This document shows positions 41,392 through 50,769 of a stretch of 64,000 nucleotides of DNA, in pieces. The DNA comes from Gordonia sp. SL306 (GTDB taxonomy: Bacteria > Actinomycetota > Actinomycetes > Mycobacteriales > Mycobacteriaceae). Location of the stretch: contig NZ_CP113063.1 in NCBI RefSeq assembly GCF_026625785.1, positions 2,914,001-2,978,000 of the forward strand. The letters run 5' to 3'. The notes under the pieces are model-generated. The model made no database searches. It was not told the DNA's origin and saw nothing but the letters and a program-made list of their open reading frames with translations. The translations under genes were made by a program, and so were the position numbers. Within the stretch, counting starts at the first letter, position 1. Every line of letters begins with the position of its first letter.

Positions 41392-42746
41392 CACGCACCC
41401 AGGAATCCCTGGCCGCACACGCGGACCACGTTGCCGGTGATGGCGCTCGACGCCGGGCTCGCGAAGTAGGCCACGGTCTCCGCGACGTCGACGGTCTGGC
41501 CGCCCTGCTGCAGCGAGCTCATCAGGCGCCCGGCCTCCCGCGTGGCCACCGGGATGGCCGCGGTCATCTTGGTCTCGATGAAGCCGGGGGCCACCGCGTT
41601 GATGGTGATGCCCTTCTCCGCGAGGATCGGCGCATACGTGTCGACCAGCCCGATCACACCCGCCTTGGACGCGCCGTAGTTGGTCTGACCGCGGTTGCCT
41701 GCGATGCCCGCGATGGACGACACGTCGACGACGGAACCGCCCTCACGCAGCGCGCCCTTCTCCAGCAGGTCGTTGACCAACCGCTGCGGTGCGATCAGAT
41801 TGACTCCGATGACCGAGTCCCAGCGCGATGCGTCCATGTTGGCGAGCAGCTTGTCGCGGGTGATGCCGGCGTTGTTGACGATGATGTCGATGCCGCCATG
41901 ACGCTCGAGTGCGTGGTCGGCGAGCTTGGTGCCGGCGTCGTCGGCGGTGACGTCGAGCGGGAAGGCGGTGCCCTTGATCTTGTTCGCGGTCTCCGACAGG
42001 GCCTCGCCTGCCTGCGGGACGTCGGCGGCGATCACGTGGGCGCCGTCGCGGGCCAGCACCTCGGCGATGGTGGCGCCGATGCCGCGGGCGGCACCGGTCA
42101 CCACGGCGACCTTGCCGGCCAGCGGCTTGTCCCAGTCGGCTGGGGCCTTCGCATCGTCGGCGCCGACCCGGATGACCTGCGCGTCCACGAATGCCGACTT
42201 CGCGGAGAGCACGAAGCGGACGGTCGACTCCAGCCCGGTCAGCCCGGTCTTGGCGTCGGGGGAGACGTAGACCAGCTGGACCGTCGCGCCCTTCTGCAGT
42301 TCCTTGCCCACCGAGCGGGTGAAGCCCTCGAGTGCGCGCTGCGCGACGTGCTCGTTCGGATCGCTGATCAGCTCGGGCGTGGTGCCGATGACCAGGAAGC
42401 GCGCCGACGGCGCGAGTGAGCGCATGTTCGGCGCGAAGAACTCGAACAGCTCACGCAGCTCTGCCGGCGAGGTGATCCCGGTTGCGTCGAAGACCAGGGC
42501 GCCGTACTTGTCGGCGCTGCGGCCGGTGGTGGCGTTCTGGATCACGTCGTAGTCGGGCGAGGTGAGGATCTCGCGCAGCGGCTCCACCACGCGGCCGGCG
42601 CCGCCGAGCAGCACGGGGCCCGGCAGGGCGGGTTCGGACGGCTTGTACCGACGCAGGGTGGGTGGGACCGGCAGGCCCGCCTGCTTGGCGATGAACGAAC
42701 CGGGGGCGGAGTGGACGAAATTCGAGTACAGGCCAGTGGCTGCCAC
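41391..42746 (-). CDS. fabG4: 3-oxoacyl-thioester reductase FabG4
   Basis: 451 residues, the high-molecular-weight FabG type. The N-terminal 205 residues are a flavodoxin-like domain without an obvious cofactor site; the C-terminal SDR domain has the NAD(H) loop [23 protein letters not shown], the catalytic Ser in VVDVSSIAG and Y-x3-K in [10 protein letters not shown]. Reduces 3-oxoacyl-CoA/ACP with NADH. The operator at 42834-42849 lies between it and the divergent fadA2, 88 bp upstream of its start. Confidence 0.93.
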   Translation of the reverse strand: MAATGLYSNFVHSAPGSFIAKQAGLPVPPTLRRYKPSEPALPGPVLLGGAGRVVEPLREILTSPDYDVIQNATTGRSADKYGALVFDATGITSPAELRELFEFFAPNMRSLAPSARFLVIGTTPELISDPNEHVAQRALEGFTRSVGKELQKGATVQLVYVSPDAKTGLTGLESTVRFVLSAKSAFVDAQVIRVGADDAKAPADWDKPLAGKVAVVTGAARGIGATIAEVLARDGAHVIAADVPQAGEALSETANKIKGTAFPLDVTADDAGTKLADHALERHGGIDIIVNNAGITRDKLLANMDASRWDSVIGVNLIAPQRLVNDLLEKGALREGGSVVDVSSIAGIAGNRGQTNYGASKAGVIGLVDTYAPILAEKGITINAVAPGFIETKMTAAIPVATREAGRLMSSLQQGGQTVDVAETVAYFASPASSAITGNVVRVCGQGFLGA

Positions 42747-42833
42747 GGGATATCTCCTCAGGTTTCTTCGGCAGGTCGGTCAGACGGTGCGGTATGTGCG
42801 ACGACGCCTGAGTGAGCGTCGTTCGACAACTAA

Positions 42834-42849
42834 CTTACTCATGAGTAAG
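42834..42849. promoter_or_regulatory. Perfect palindrome CTTACTCATGAGTAAG (site 2 of the TTAC-N6-GTAA set)
   Basis: 16-bp perfect palindrome in the divergent fabG4/fadA2 promoter region. Its core TTACTCATGAGTAA shares the TTAC/GTAA arms with the sites at 34756 and 49718. Position allows control of both directions. Confidence 0.7.
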
Positions 42850-42891
42850 AATAGCTCATAGACATCGAACTACACCCCCTGGGAGATCGAA

Positions 42892-44187
42892 GTGGCTCAA
42901 GCACCCAAGACCCGCAGCACGCGTCCGGTCGCGATCCTCGGCGGCAACCGGATTCCGTTCGCCCGCCAGGACAAGGCCTATGCAAAGGTCAGCAACCAAG
43001 AGATGTTCACCGCAGCCCTCGACGGGCTGGTGAGCCGCTTCAACCTGCAGGGCGAGCAGCTCGGCATGGTCGCCGGCGGCGCGGTGCTCAAGCATTCGCG
43101 TGACTTCAACCTCATCCGTGAGTGCGTGCTCGGCTCGGCGCTCTCGCCGTACACCCCGGCCTTCGACATCCAGCAGGCGTGCGGCACCGGCCTGCAGGCG
43201 ATCGTCGCCGTCGGCGACGGCATCGCGTCCGGTCGCTACGACGTCGCGGTCGGTGGCGGTGTGGACACCACCTCGGACGCGCCGATCGGTGTCTCGGAGT
43301 CGATGCGTCGTCAGATGCTCGAGGTCAACCGGGCCCGCAGCGTCAAGGACCAGGCCCTCGCCGCCCTGAAGCTGCTCCCGAAACTGGGCATCGAGATCCC
43401 GCGCAACGGCGAGCCGCGCACCGGGATGTCGATGGGTGAGCACGCCGCCATCACCGCCAAGGAGTTCGGCGTCAAGCGTGCCGATCAGGACGCGCTGGCC
43501 GCGGCCAGTCACCAGAACATGGCCGCCGCCTACGACAGCGGCTTCTTCGACGACCTGATCACGCCGTTCCTGGGTCTCACCCGGGACCAGAATCTGCGTG
43601 GCGACTCCACCGCGGAGAAGCTCGCCAAGCTCAAGCCGGTGTTCGGGGTCTCGCTGGGCGACGCGACGATGACCGCAGGCAACTCCACCCCGCTCACCGA
43701 CGGTGCCTCGACGGTGCTGTTGTCGAGCGACGAGTGGGCCGACGCGAAGGGTCTGCCGGTGCAGGCCTATCTGGTGGACAGCGAGAGCGCGGCCGTCGAC
43801 TATGTCAACGGGCCCGACGGTCTGCTGATGGCACCGACCTACGCGGTGCCGCGTCTGCTCGAGCGCAACGGACTCACCCTCCAGGACTTCGACTTCTACG
43901 AGATCCACGAGGCATTCGCCTCGGTGGTGCTCGCCACCCTGGCCGCGTGGGAATCCGACGAGTACTGCAAGGAGCGCCTTGGCCTCGACAACGCGCTCGG
44001 TGCGATCGACCGCACCAAGCTCAACGTGCACGGATCGTCGCTTGCCGCGGGCCACCCGTTCGCGGCCACCGGCGGCCGGATCATCGCGCAGGCGGCCAAG
44101 ACGATCAAGGAGAACGGTGGCGGTCGTGCGCTGATCTCGATCTGTGCGGCCGGCGGTCAGGGCGTCACCGCGATCGTCGAGGGGTAG
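42892..44187 (+). CDS. fadA2: Acetyl-CoA acetyltransferase / thiolase (FadA2)
   Basis: 431 residues, GTG start at 42892. Thiolase catalytic residues: nucleophilic Cys in DIQQACGTGLQAIV, His in GHPFAATGGR, and the second Cys in ALISICAAGGQG; DFYEIHEAFA is also conserved. Cleaves 3-oxoacyl-CoA or condenses acetyl-CoA units. With fabG4, htdX and fadE5 it makes a nearly full beta-oxidation set. Position corresponds to Rv0243. Confidence 0.92.
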   Translation: MAQAPKTRSTRPVAILGGNRIPFARQDKAYAKVSNQEMFTAALDGLVSRFNLQGEQLGMVAGGAVLKHSRDFNLIRECVLGSALSPYTPAFDIQQACGTGLQAIVAVGDGIASGRYDVAVGGGVDTTSDAPIGVSESMRRQMLEVNRARSVKDQALAALKLLPKLGIEIPRNGEPRTGMSMGEHAAITAKEFGVKRADQDALAAASHQNMAAAYDSGFFDDLITPFLGLTRDQNLRGDSTAEKLAKLKPVFGVSLGDATMTAGNSTPLTDGASTVLLSSDEWADAKGLPVQAYLVDSESAAVDYVNGPDGLLMAPTYAVPRLLERNGLTLQDFDFYEIHEAFASVVLATLAAWESDEYCKERLGLDNALGAIDRTKLNVHGSSLAAGHPFAATGGRIIAQAAKTIKENGGGRALISICAAGGQGVTAIVEG

Positions 44188-44291
44188 GCGCCACCAGCCC
44201 CCGACATCGATCCGATCACGCTCGGTGAAAAAAATTCTGGGATAGATGTAACGCGACGCAAAGTAGCGTAGATATACGAGTAGCTCCGGCT

Positions 44292-44348
44292 GAGCTGCCA
44301 GACCCCCGACCCGGCAGCTCGGCCGGGGCGCCTACTTTTCTCGGCGCC
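44292..44348. terminator. Two tandem hairpins after fadA2 / before the VanW gene
   Basis: First hairpin: GAGCTGCC (44292-44299) with GGCAGCTC (44313-44320), perfect. Second: GGCGCC (44327-44332) with GGCGCC (44343-44348), loop TACTTTTCTC. The preceding 44220-44280 is unusually AT-rich. Probably the fadA2 terminator; they lie upstream of the -10 box at 44366 and so are not expected in the downstream mRNA. Confidence 0.55.
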
Positions 44349-44365
44349 TCTCGCCACCACCCTTT

Positions 44366-44371
44366 TATAGT
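44366..44371 (+). promoter_or_regulatory. -10 box TATAGT before the VanW gene
   Basis: Near-consensus -10 hexamer ending 9 bases before the ATG at 44381; transcription likely starts at or very near the start codon. Confidence 0.5.
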
Positions 44372-44380
44372 TCTCCACAT

Positions 44381-46081
44381 ATGGTTGATTTCGTGAGCAC
44401 GTTTCCGACAGCGCGTACTGCGGTGCGCATCATGGTCGGTGCTCTCGCCGTCGTGAGCGTGGTACTTGCCACGGATCTCCTTCTGACCAAGGACAACACC
44501 GCACGCGGCGCTGTCGTGGCCGGTGTGCCCGCGGGCCATCTCGACCGTGACGAGGCCCAGGGGGTCATCGACGGTCTGTCGGCCCGCACCACCGAACCGG
44601 TCTGGCTGCGCACGGAGTCGGGCACCGCGATGGTCGACGCCGAGGCCCTCGGACTCACCTTCGACCCCGACGCGACGCTGGACCGGCTGATGGAGCAGAC
44701 GAAGAACCCGTTCACGCGGCTGGCGGGCATGGTCGGCATGTCTCAGACGATCGACCCCGTCGTGCACATCGATCGGGCGGCCTTCGACAGCACGATCGAC
44801 GAACAACAACCGACCCTCGAGAAGGCAGCCGTGGAGGGTGCGGTGCGGTATGAGGGCACCACTCCGGTCGAGGTGATGCCCATCGCGGGCGAGCGAGTCG
44901 CCCACGATGCCGCTGCCGCCACACTTGCCGAGAGGTGGTTGTACGGGCAGCCGATCGATCTGCCGGTCGAGGATTTCGACCCGACGGTCTCGGCCGACGT
45001 GGTCCGCGAAACTGCTGCCGGTCCCGCCGTCCGCGCCGTCGCCGGACCGCTCACGCTCAAGGGCTCCGACAACGCGACCGTGCGCCTCGCGCCCGCACAG
45101 CTCGGCTCGATCCTGTCCTTCGGCCCCGACGGCCAGGGCGGGCTGAAGCCGGTCATCAACCCGAAGAAGGGTGTTGCGCTGCTCGGTCCCCGGTTGGCGG
45201 CCACCGAACGCAAGCCCGTCGACGCCACGTTCTCGCTGCGCACGGGCAGCCCAACCGTCGTACCGGCCCGTGACGGCGCCCGGGTCGACTGGACGAAGAC
45301 CTTCGCCTCGATCGCGGCGGTGACGACCGGTGCCGATGCCTCGGACGAACGTGTCGTCGAGGTGGCCTACCAGCCTCTCCCGGCACGTCTGACGACGGAC
45401 GACGCTCGCAAACTCGGTGTCCGCGAGGTGGTCGGCGAGTTCACGACGTCGGGATTCACCAGCGCATCCGGTGAGAACATCCGCCTCGTCGCCGACGAGG
45501 TCGACGGCGCGCTGATCCTGCCGGGCAAGACGTTCTCGCTCAACACCCACACCGGACCCCGCGGGACCGCACAGGGCTACGTGACGTCGACGATCATCGA
45601 CCACGGTCACGCCGCCAAGGCGGTCGGCGGCGGCATCTCGCAGTTCGCGACGACGCTCTACAACGCGTCGTACTTCGCGGGTCTCGAGGACGTCGACCAC
45701 ACCGAGCACTCCTATTACATCTCCCGCTATCCGGAAGCACGCGAGGCGACCGTCTTCGAGGGGGCGATCGACCTCGTGTTTCGCAACAACACGCCGCACG
45801 GGGTCTACATCGAGACGAACTGGACGCCGTCGGACGTGACGGTCCGGATGTGGAGCACCACCACCATGGACGTCGAGTCGATCACCGGCACCCGCCACTC
45901 CTACACCGAGCCGCCGCTGGTGAAACTGCCGAAGGGCGACGACTGCATGGCCTCGAGCGGCAGTCGCGGATTCACCACGTCCAACACCCGGGTGATCTCC
46001 GACGCGAAGAGCGGCGCGGAGGTGCGCCGGCACACCCGCACCGTCAAATACGATCCGGAACCGAAGGTCGCCTGCGTCTGA
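44381..46081 (+). CDS. VanW-domain membrane-anchored protein with peptidoglycan-binding-like region
   Basis: 566 residues. An N-terminal anchor (AVRIMVGALAVVSVVLATDLLL) is followed by repeated PG-binding-4-like segments (VPAGHLDRDEAQGVIDGL; GVALLGPRLAATER) and a C-terminal VanW domain: GEFTTSGFTSASGENIRL, LPGKTFSLNTHTGPR and VGGGISQFATTLYNASYFAGL. VanW domains are linked to cell-wall and glycopeptide-resistance loci but have no defined reaction. Extracytoplasmic role at the peptidoglycan is inferred. It stands alone between terminators. Confidence 0.85.
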   Translation: MVDFVSTFPTARTAVRIMVGALAVVSVVLATDLLLTKDNTARGAVVAGVPAGHLDRDEAQGVIDGLSARTTEPVWLRTESGTAMVDAEALGLTFDPDATLDRLMEQTKNPFTRLAGMVGMSQTIDPVVHIDRAAFDSTIDEQQPTLEKAAVEGAVRYEGTTPVEVMPIAGERVAHDAAAATLAERWLYGQPIDLPVEDFDPTVSADVVRETAAGPAVRAVAGPLTLKGSDNATVRLAPAQLGSILSFGPDGQGGLKPVINPKKGVALLGPRLAATERKPVDATFSLRTGSPTVVPARDGARVDWTKTFASIAAVTTGADASDERVVEVAYQPLPARLTTDDARKLGVREVVGEFTTSGFTSASGENIRLVADEVDGALILPGKTFSLNTHTGPRGTAQGYVTSTIIDHGHAAKAVGGGISQFATTLYNASYFAGLEDVDHTEHSYYISRYPEAREATVFEGAIDLVFRNNTPHGVYIETNWTPSDVTVRMWSTTTMDVESITGTRHSYTEPPLVKLPKGDDCMASSGSRGFTTSNTRVISDAKSGAEVRRHTRTVKYDPEPKVACV

Positions 46082-46161
46082 CGGTCTGCTGGTGAGTGCC
46101 ACCGAACAATCGCTCGGTGGCGGGTGTCGGCGATGCCATCCTGCGATGTAATCTCCACCTC

Positions 46162-46938
46162 GTGGATATCAATGGAGCAAGTGCAATTGTCACGGGCGGC
46201 GCATCCGGTATCGGTGCGGCGGCGGTTCGCCAGCTGGCGGCCAAGGGGGCCAAGGTCGTCGTCGCCGACCTGCAGGCCGACAAGGGCGAGGAGCTGGCCA
46301 AGGAAGTCGGGGGCACCTTTGTGCGCGTCGACGTCACCGACACCGCGCAGATCGAGGCGGCCGTCACCAAGGCCACCGAACTCGGCCCGCTGCGGGCCCT
46401 GGTGAACTCGGCAGGCATCGGCTGGGCCCAGCGCACCATCGGCAAGGACGGCGAGTTCTCGTCGGCCCACGATCTCGATGCCTACAAGAAGGTCATCGCC
46501 ATCAACCTGATCGGTACCTTCGACTGCATCCGGCTCGCCGCGACCGCGATGAGCCGCAACGAGCCGCTCGAGTCGGGCGAACGCGGTGCGGTCGTCTCGA
46601 TGGCCAGTGTCGCGGCCTTCGACGGTCAGATCGGCCAGGCCTCGTACTCGTCGTCGAAGGGCGGCGTCGTCGGCATGACCCTGCCGGTCGCGCGTGATCT
46701 CGCCGCGGTGGGCGTGCGCGTCAACACCATCGCCCCCGGCCTGATCGACACCCCGATCTACGGTGAGGGAGAGGCCTCGGAGGCCTTCAAGGCGAAGCTC
46801 GGCGAGTCCGTGCTGTTCCCGCATCGTCTCGGCAAGCCGGACGAACTGGCGTCGATGGTCGTCGAGCTGGTCACCAACTCGTACATGAACGCCGAGGTCA
46901 TCCGCGTCGACGGAGGCATCCGGATGCCACCGAAGTAG
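46162..46938 (+). CDS. SDR-family 3-hydroxyacyl-CoA dehydrogenase (type II HADH-like)
   Basis: 258 residues from the GTG at 46162. Rossmann loop [27 protein letters not shown], catalytic Ser in [10 protein letters not shown] and Y-x3-K in [10 protein letters not shown]; the C-terminal INGxVxRxDGG-like end reads [14 protein letters not shown]. It most resembles 17beta-HSD10/3-hydroxy-2-methylbutyryl-CoA dehydrogenases, so fatty-acid, sterol or isoleucine breakdown is likely. No clear ribosome site. Followed by a strong terminator. Confidence 0.85.
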   Translation: MDINGASAIVTGGASGIGAAAVRQLAAKGAKVVVADLQADKGEELAKEVGGTFVRVDVTDTAQIEAAVTKATELGPLRALVNSAGIGWAQRTIGKDGEFSSAHDLDAYKKVIAINLIGTFDCIRLAATAMSRNEPLESGERGAVVSMASVAAFDGQIGQASYSSSKGGVVGMTLPVARDLAAVGVRVNTIAPGLIDTPIYGEGEASEAFKAKLGESVLFPHRLGKPDELASMVVELVTNSYMNAEVIRVDGGIRMPPK

Positions 46939-46956
46939 TCGTTCCCGTACTCGGAC

Positions 46957-46990
46957 CTGCCCCCGGCTCGCGATGTCGAGCCGGGGGCAG
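46957..46990 (+). terminator. Intrinsic terminator after the SDR gene
   Basis: Perfect 14-bp arms CTGCCCCCGGCTCG (46957-46970) and CGAGCCGGGGGCAG (46977-46990), loop CGATGT, followed by TTCTCTGTT. Confidence 0.85.
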
Positions 46991-47027
46991 TTCTCTGTTG
47001 GGCGCCTCGTCGTCGACGAAGCCGATG

Positions 47028-47039
47028 CCATTCGAATGG
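47028..47039. promoter_or_regulatory. Palindrome CCATTCGAATGG at the vapBC promoter
   Basis: Perfect 12-bp palindrome abutting a -10-like TAGCTT (47040-47045), which is 7 bases before the vapB ATG. Antitoxins of this type usually bind such palindromes to autoregulate; inferred here. Confidence 0.5.
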
Positions 47040-47052
47040 TAGCTTCGATGCC

Positions 47053-47289
47053 ATGAAGACCACCATTGATCGGTCGGGGCGGATCGTCGTTCCCAAAGAG
47101 CTGCGCGACCGCGTGGGGCTCGTGCCCGGAGAGGTGGAGATCACCGTGTCGGGGAGCGGCCTCGTCCTCGAGCCCGTGGCGACCGACGAGTTACTGGCCG
47201 ACGACGACGGTCTGCTGATCCTGCCTGCCGGTGGTGCCGAATTGTCGAGCGACGACATCCGTGAGTTGCGCCTTGGCGACCAACGCTGA
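47053..47289 (+). CDS. AbrB/MazE-fold antitoxin, VapB type
   Basis: 78 residues with an N-terminal swapped-hairpin DNA-binding domain (MKTTIDRSGRIVVPKELRDR, VGLVPGEVEITVSG) and an acidic C-terminal tail (ELLADDDGLLIL ... LSSDDIRELRLGDQR) that would bind the toxin. Overlaps the PIN-domain gene. In M. tuberculosis a vapBC pair (Rv0239/Rv0240) follows the Rv0238 TetR gene; here the pair sits between the SDR and fadE5. Confidence 0.85.
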   Translation: MKTTIDRSGRIVVPKELRDRVGLVPGEVEITVSGSGLVLEPVATDELLADDDGLLILPAGGAELSSDDIRELRLGDQR

Positions 47290-47692
47290 CACGATCCTGC
47301 TCGACACGAGCGCGGCTATCGCACTCGTTCGTCCGGAACAGTCCGGGCACCGGGCTGTTCGCGCGGCGGTGCGAGGCCTCGTGCTGGGCCTCAGTGGGCA
47401 TGCCGCCTTCGAGACCTACTCCGTGCTCACGCGATTACCGCCGCCGCAGCGTCTGACAGCGTCGGCCGCCGCCCGGCTCATCAAGACCGACTTCCCGTTC
47501 GAGTGCCATCTGGCTCCGGGAACCGCGGCACAGCTGATCGAATCATTCTCTGCGGCAGGCATATCCGGGGGCGCGGTATACGACGGTCTGGTCGCCTCCG
47601 CGGCAGTGGCGGCGGGGCTCCCGTTGGTCAGCGTGGACCGTCGAGCCGAACACATCTATCGGTCTCTCGGGGTGCAGCTCCGCATGCTGTGA
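47261..47692 (+). CDS. PIN-domain ribonuclease toxin, VapC type
   Basis: 143 residues from a GTG at 47261, or 139 from a TTG at 47273; both overlap vapB. PIN acidic residues: LLDTSAAIAL (Asp), HAAFETYSVLTRL (Glu), VYDGLVASAA (Asp) and VSVDRRAEHIYRSLG (Asp), all intact, so likely an active Mg-dependent RNase. A compound hairpin 36 bp downstream ends the unit. Confidence 0.87.
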   Translation: MSCALATNADTILLDTSAAIALVRPEQSGHRAVRAAVRGLVLGLSGHAAFETYSVLTRLPPPQRLTASAAARLIKTDFPFECHLAPGTAAQLIESFSAAGISGGAVYDGLVASAAVAAGLPLVSVDRRAEHIYRSLGVQLRML

Positions 47693-47728
47693 ACTCGGTC
47701 GATGCCCCGCGGTCTGTCCCCGAAAACA

Positions 47729-47798
47729 GTTCTTCCCCCGGCTCTGCGTTCTCTCCCCGCATGCATGCGGAGGATGAGAACGGAACCGGGGGAAGAAC
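47729..47798. terminator. Compound 70-bp hairpin between vapC and fadE5
   Basis: Outer perfect 13-bp arms GTTCTTCCCCCGG (47729-47741) and CCGGGGGAAGAAC (47786-47798); inside are GTTCTC (47748-47753) with GAGAAC (47776-47781), and a perfect palindrome CCGCATGCATGCGG (47757-47770). It separates convergent genes and would terminate both. Confidence 0.75.
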
Positions 47799-47823
47799 TT
47801 CGGTCAGGTGAGGTGACGGCCGA

Positions 47824-49659
47824 TCAGAAGACCGCTTCGTCGATCTCCATGATGTCCGCGTCGATGTTCTCGACGGTGCCGCGCACGGCGGTCAGCAGCG
47901 GGAGCATGGACTTCGCGAAGAAGCTGGCGACCGCGACCTTGCCCTCGTAGAAGGACTTGTCGTCGTCCGAGGCGCCGGCGTCGAGAGCGGAGAGTGCCAC
48001 CTCGGCCTGACGCAGCAGCAGCCAGCCGATGAGGAGGTCGCCCACCGACAGCAGGAAACGCACCGAGCCGAGGCCCACCTTGTAGAGCTCCTGCGGGTTC
48101 TCCTGGGCGTTCATCAGGTAGCCGGTGAGGCTCGCGGCCATGGCCTGCACGTCGTCGACGGCGGTCTTGAGCAGCGCCCGCTCGGACTTCAGGCGACCGT
48201 TGCCACCCTCGGCATCGAGGAACTTCTGGATCTCTCCCGAGACGTGCGCGAGGGCCTGGCCCTTGTCGCGGATGATCTTGCGGAAGAAGAAGTCCTGCGC
48301 CTGGATGGCCGTGGTGCCCTCGTAGAGCGAGTCGATCTTCGAGTCACGGATGTACTGCTCGATCGGGTAGTCCTGCAGGAAGCCGGAACCGCCGAGGGTC
48401 TGCAGCGACTCGTGGCCGAGGGTGCCGTAGGCGCGCTCGGAGCCGACGCCCTTGACGATCGGCAGCAGCAGGTCGTTGACCTTGTGCGCCATCTCGGCAT
48501 CCGCGCCCGAGACGATCTGAGCGGCAACGGGATCCTGATGTGATGCCGTGTAGAGGTAGATCGCGCGCAGACCCTCGGCGTAGGCCTTCTGGGTCATCAG
48601 CGAACGACGCACGTCCGGGTGGTGCGTGATGGTGACGCGCGGCGCGGTCTTGTCGGTCATCTGGGTCAGGTCGGCGCCCTGCACACGCTCCTTGGCGTAG
48701 TCCAGAGCGTTGAGGTACCCGGTCGACAGGGTGGAGATGGCCTTGGTGCCCACCATCATCCGCGCGTGCTCGATGACATCGAACATCTGCGCGATGCCGT
48801 CGTGCACCTCGCCGACGAGCCAGCCCACGGCCGGCGTGCCGTGCTGGCCGAAGCTGAGCTCACAGGTGGCCGAGGCCTTGATGCCCATCTTGTGCTCGAC
48901 GTTGGTCACGAAAACGCCGTTGCGCTCGCCCAATTCGCCGGTCTCGTGGTCGAAGTGGAACTTCGGCACGAAGAAGAGTGAGAGGCCCTTGGTGCCCGGC
49001 TTTGCGCCCTCGGGACGCGCGAGCACCAGGTGGAAGATGTTCTCGGTCATGTCCTGGTCAGCGGAGGTGATGAATCGCTTCACACCGTCGATGTGCCAGG
49101 TGCCGTCTTCCTGCTTGACGGCCTTGGTGCGGGCCGCGCCGACGTCGGAGCCTGCATCCGGCTCGGTGAGCACCATCGTTGCGCCCCAGCCACGTTCGGA
49201 GCAGATGGCGGCCCACTTCTTCTGCTCCTCGGTGCCGTTGTCGAAGAAGATGTTCGCAAAGCCCGAGCCCGCCGCGTACATGAAGACAGGCGGGTTGGCG
49301 CCGAGGATCATCTCGCCGATGGCCCAGTAGAGCGACCGCGGCGCTGGCAGGCCGCCGAGTTCCTCATCGATGCCGATCTTGTCCCAGCCACCCTCGACGA
49401 GGGCGTTGTAGGACTTCGTGAATCCCTCGGGGATCGCGACGCTGTGCGTCTCCGGGTCGAATACCGGCGGGTTCCGGTCGGCCTCGGTGAACGACTCGGC
49501 GATCGGGCCCTCGGCCAGTGTCTTGACCTCGCGAAGCATGTCGACGGCCGTCTCGTGGTCGAGATCGCCGAAGTCGCCCTCTTCGAGCACCTTGTCGAGG
49601 TCGAACATCTCGAACAGGTTGAAGTGGAGGTCGCGCATGTTGCTCTTGTAATGGCCCAT
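47824..49659 (-). CDS. fadE5: Acyl-CoA dehydrogenase FadE5
   Basis: 611 residues from the ATG at 49659 ([11 protein letters not shown]), with AAGGAAA upstream; the in-frame ATG at 49680 is less well placed. Same length as M. tuberculosis FadE5 (Rv0244c). FAD-dependent first step of beta-oxidation: [21 protein letters not shown] and [11 protein letters not shown] of the middle domain, then [40 protein letters not shown] and the base-region [23 protein letters not shown]-terminal helical extension as in very-long-chain types. An operator of the TTAC-N6-GTAA set lies about 60 bp upstream. Confidence 0.94.
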   Translation of the reverse strand: MGHYKSNMRDLHFNLFEMFDLDKVLEEGDFGDLDHETAVDMLREVKTLAEGPIAESFTEADRNPPVFDPETHSVAIPEGFTKSYNALVEGGWDKIGIDEELGGLPAPRSLYWAIGEMILGANPPVFMYAAGSGFANIFFDNGTEEQKKWAAICSERGWGATMVLTEPDAGSDVGAARTKAVKQEDGTWHIDGVKRFITSADQDMTENIFHLVLARPEGAKPGTKGLSLFFVPKFHFDHETGELGERNGVFVTNVEHKMGIKASATCELSFGQHGTPAVGWLVGEVHDGIAQMFDVIEHARMMVGTKAISTLSTGYLNALDYAKERVQGADLTQMTDKTAPRVTITHHPDVRRSLMTQKAYAEGLRAIYLYTASHQDPVAAQIVSGADAEMAHKVNDLLLPIVKGVGSERAYGTLGHESLQTLGGSGFLQDYPIEQYIRDSKIDSLYEGTTAIQAQDFFFRKIIRDKGQALAHVSGEIQKFLDAEGGNGRLKSERALLKTAVDDVQAMAASLTGYLMNAQENPQELYKVGLGSVRFLLSVGDLLIGWLLLRQAEVALSALDAGASDDDKSFYEGKVAVASFFAKSMLPLLTAVRGTVENIDADIMEIDEAVF

Positions 49660-49717
49660 GAAAGTTTCCTTCTCTGACAAGTCTGGGTGGGCTACGAGTC
49701 GTTCGGCGATCGCATAA

Positions 49718-49733
49718 GTTACTCGCCGGTAAC
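49718..49733. promoter_or_regulatory. TTAC-N6-GTAA operator upstream of fadE5 (site 3)
   Basis: GTTAC (49718-49722) and GTAAC (49729-49733) are perfect arms. Read on the fadE5 strand the core is TTACCGGCGAGTAA, 12 of 14 identical to site 1 at the tetR gene (TTACCGGCTGGTAA). Confidence 0.6.
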
Positions 49734-49782
49734 CTAAGGATACCTCCGATCTCGTGCGCAGACCAACTCGATCCGGGTGTGA

Positions 49783-50769
49783 TCAGCACTGACGGCTGCC
49801 AGCAGGGATTTCGGCCGTGACGTTCGGACGAAACGGACGGCGTTCGCGTCGTCGGCCGGGGCGAACGACGGCGATCGTGGCACCCAGGGCGACGGTGAGT
49901 CCGATGATCGTCGTCGGCGTGAGGGGTTCGCCGAACATCGCCGCGCCCCAGAGGGTGGTGACCGGCGGCATGAGGAACATCAGCGCGTTGACCGAGGTGA
50001 CGCCGAGTCGGTCCACCAGGATCCAGTAGAGGCCGTATCCGCCGAGCGTCGACATCCCGATGAGCCACGCGATCGCCAGCCAGAATCCCGCGGCGGCCGG
50101 CGGCGTCGCGGTGCCGGTGACCAGGCAGATAGCGGTGAAGATGATCGCCGAGGTGGTGCAGTGGACCGCGAGCGACTCGGTACGGGTCAGCGTGGTGGTC
50201 GCGCGTCGATCCAGAAAGGTGGCCGCGACCAGGCTTGCCATCCCGGCGAGGGGGACCAGATAGGCCCACCAGGGTGCGGCCGTGGCCGACGTGGTGGCAT
50301 CTGTCCACGTCACGATCGCCACTCCGGTGGCGCCGAGCAGGAGTCCGATCCACTGCCGGCCGCTCACGGCGGCGCCGAGGAGTGGTCCGGCCAGCACGGC
50401 CACTGCCAGCGGTTGCACGCCGTCGATCAGCGCGGTGGTCCCGGTGCTGACGCCGAGTCCGATCGCCCAGTACACGGTCAGGGTGTATCCGCACTGCGAC
50501 AGCGCCCCGACGCCGACCTGGGCCGCCCAGCCGTGCCGCGCCCGGCGGGTGCCGGGTGAGCGGCGTGCGAGGACTGCGGCGACAACGGCGAGGGCCAGGG
50601 CGATGGGCACGAAGCGCCACATCAGCAGCGTGGTCGCCGGAGCGTCGGACGCTCCGAGCTTGGCCCCGATGAACCCCGACGACCAGGACGCGACGAACAG
50701 GATAGAGAGGCCGGTGCTCATCCACGCTGCTGATCCGGTGGCGGGTATACCGATCGGTGAAGTTCGCAT
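49783..50769 (-). CDS. EamA/DMT-family transporter
   Basis: 328 residues from the ATG at 50769, chosen because a -10 box TAAAGT (50782-50777, minus) ends 7 bases upstream; an ATG at 50805 lies in the operator region. Ten hydrophobic helices in two EamA repeats (FVASWSSGFIGAKLGA ... LALAVVAAVLA; then LVPLAGMASLVAATFLDRR). Small-molecule exporter, probably amino acids or metabolites. Divergent from a TetR gene 36 bp away that probably represses it. Confidence 0.87.
   Translation of the reverse strand: MRTSPIGIPATGSAAWMSTGLSILFVASWSSGFIGAKLGASDAPATTLLMWRFVPIALALAVVAAVLARRSPGTRRARHGWAAQVGVGALSQCGYTLTVYWAIGLGVSTGTTALIDGVQPLAVAVLAGPLLGAAVSGRQWIGLLLGATGVAIVTWTDATTSATAAPWWAYLVPLAGMASLVAATFLDRRATTTLTRTESLAVHCTTSAIIFTAICLVTGTATPPAAAGFWLAIAWLIGMSTLGGYGLYWILVDRLGVTSVNALMFLMPPVTTLWGAAMFGEPLTPTTIIGLTVALGATIAVVRPGRRRERRPFRPNVTAEIPAGSRQC

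Noticed and set aside
41898-42419. 173-codon plus-strand frame inside fabG4
   Set aside because: Antisense to a clear SDR gene; Gly/Val/Arg bias typical of shadows.
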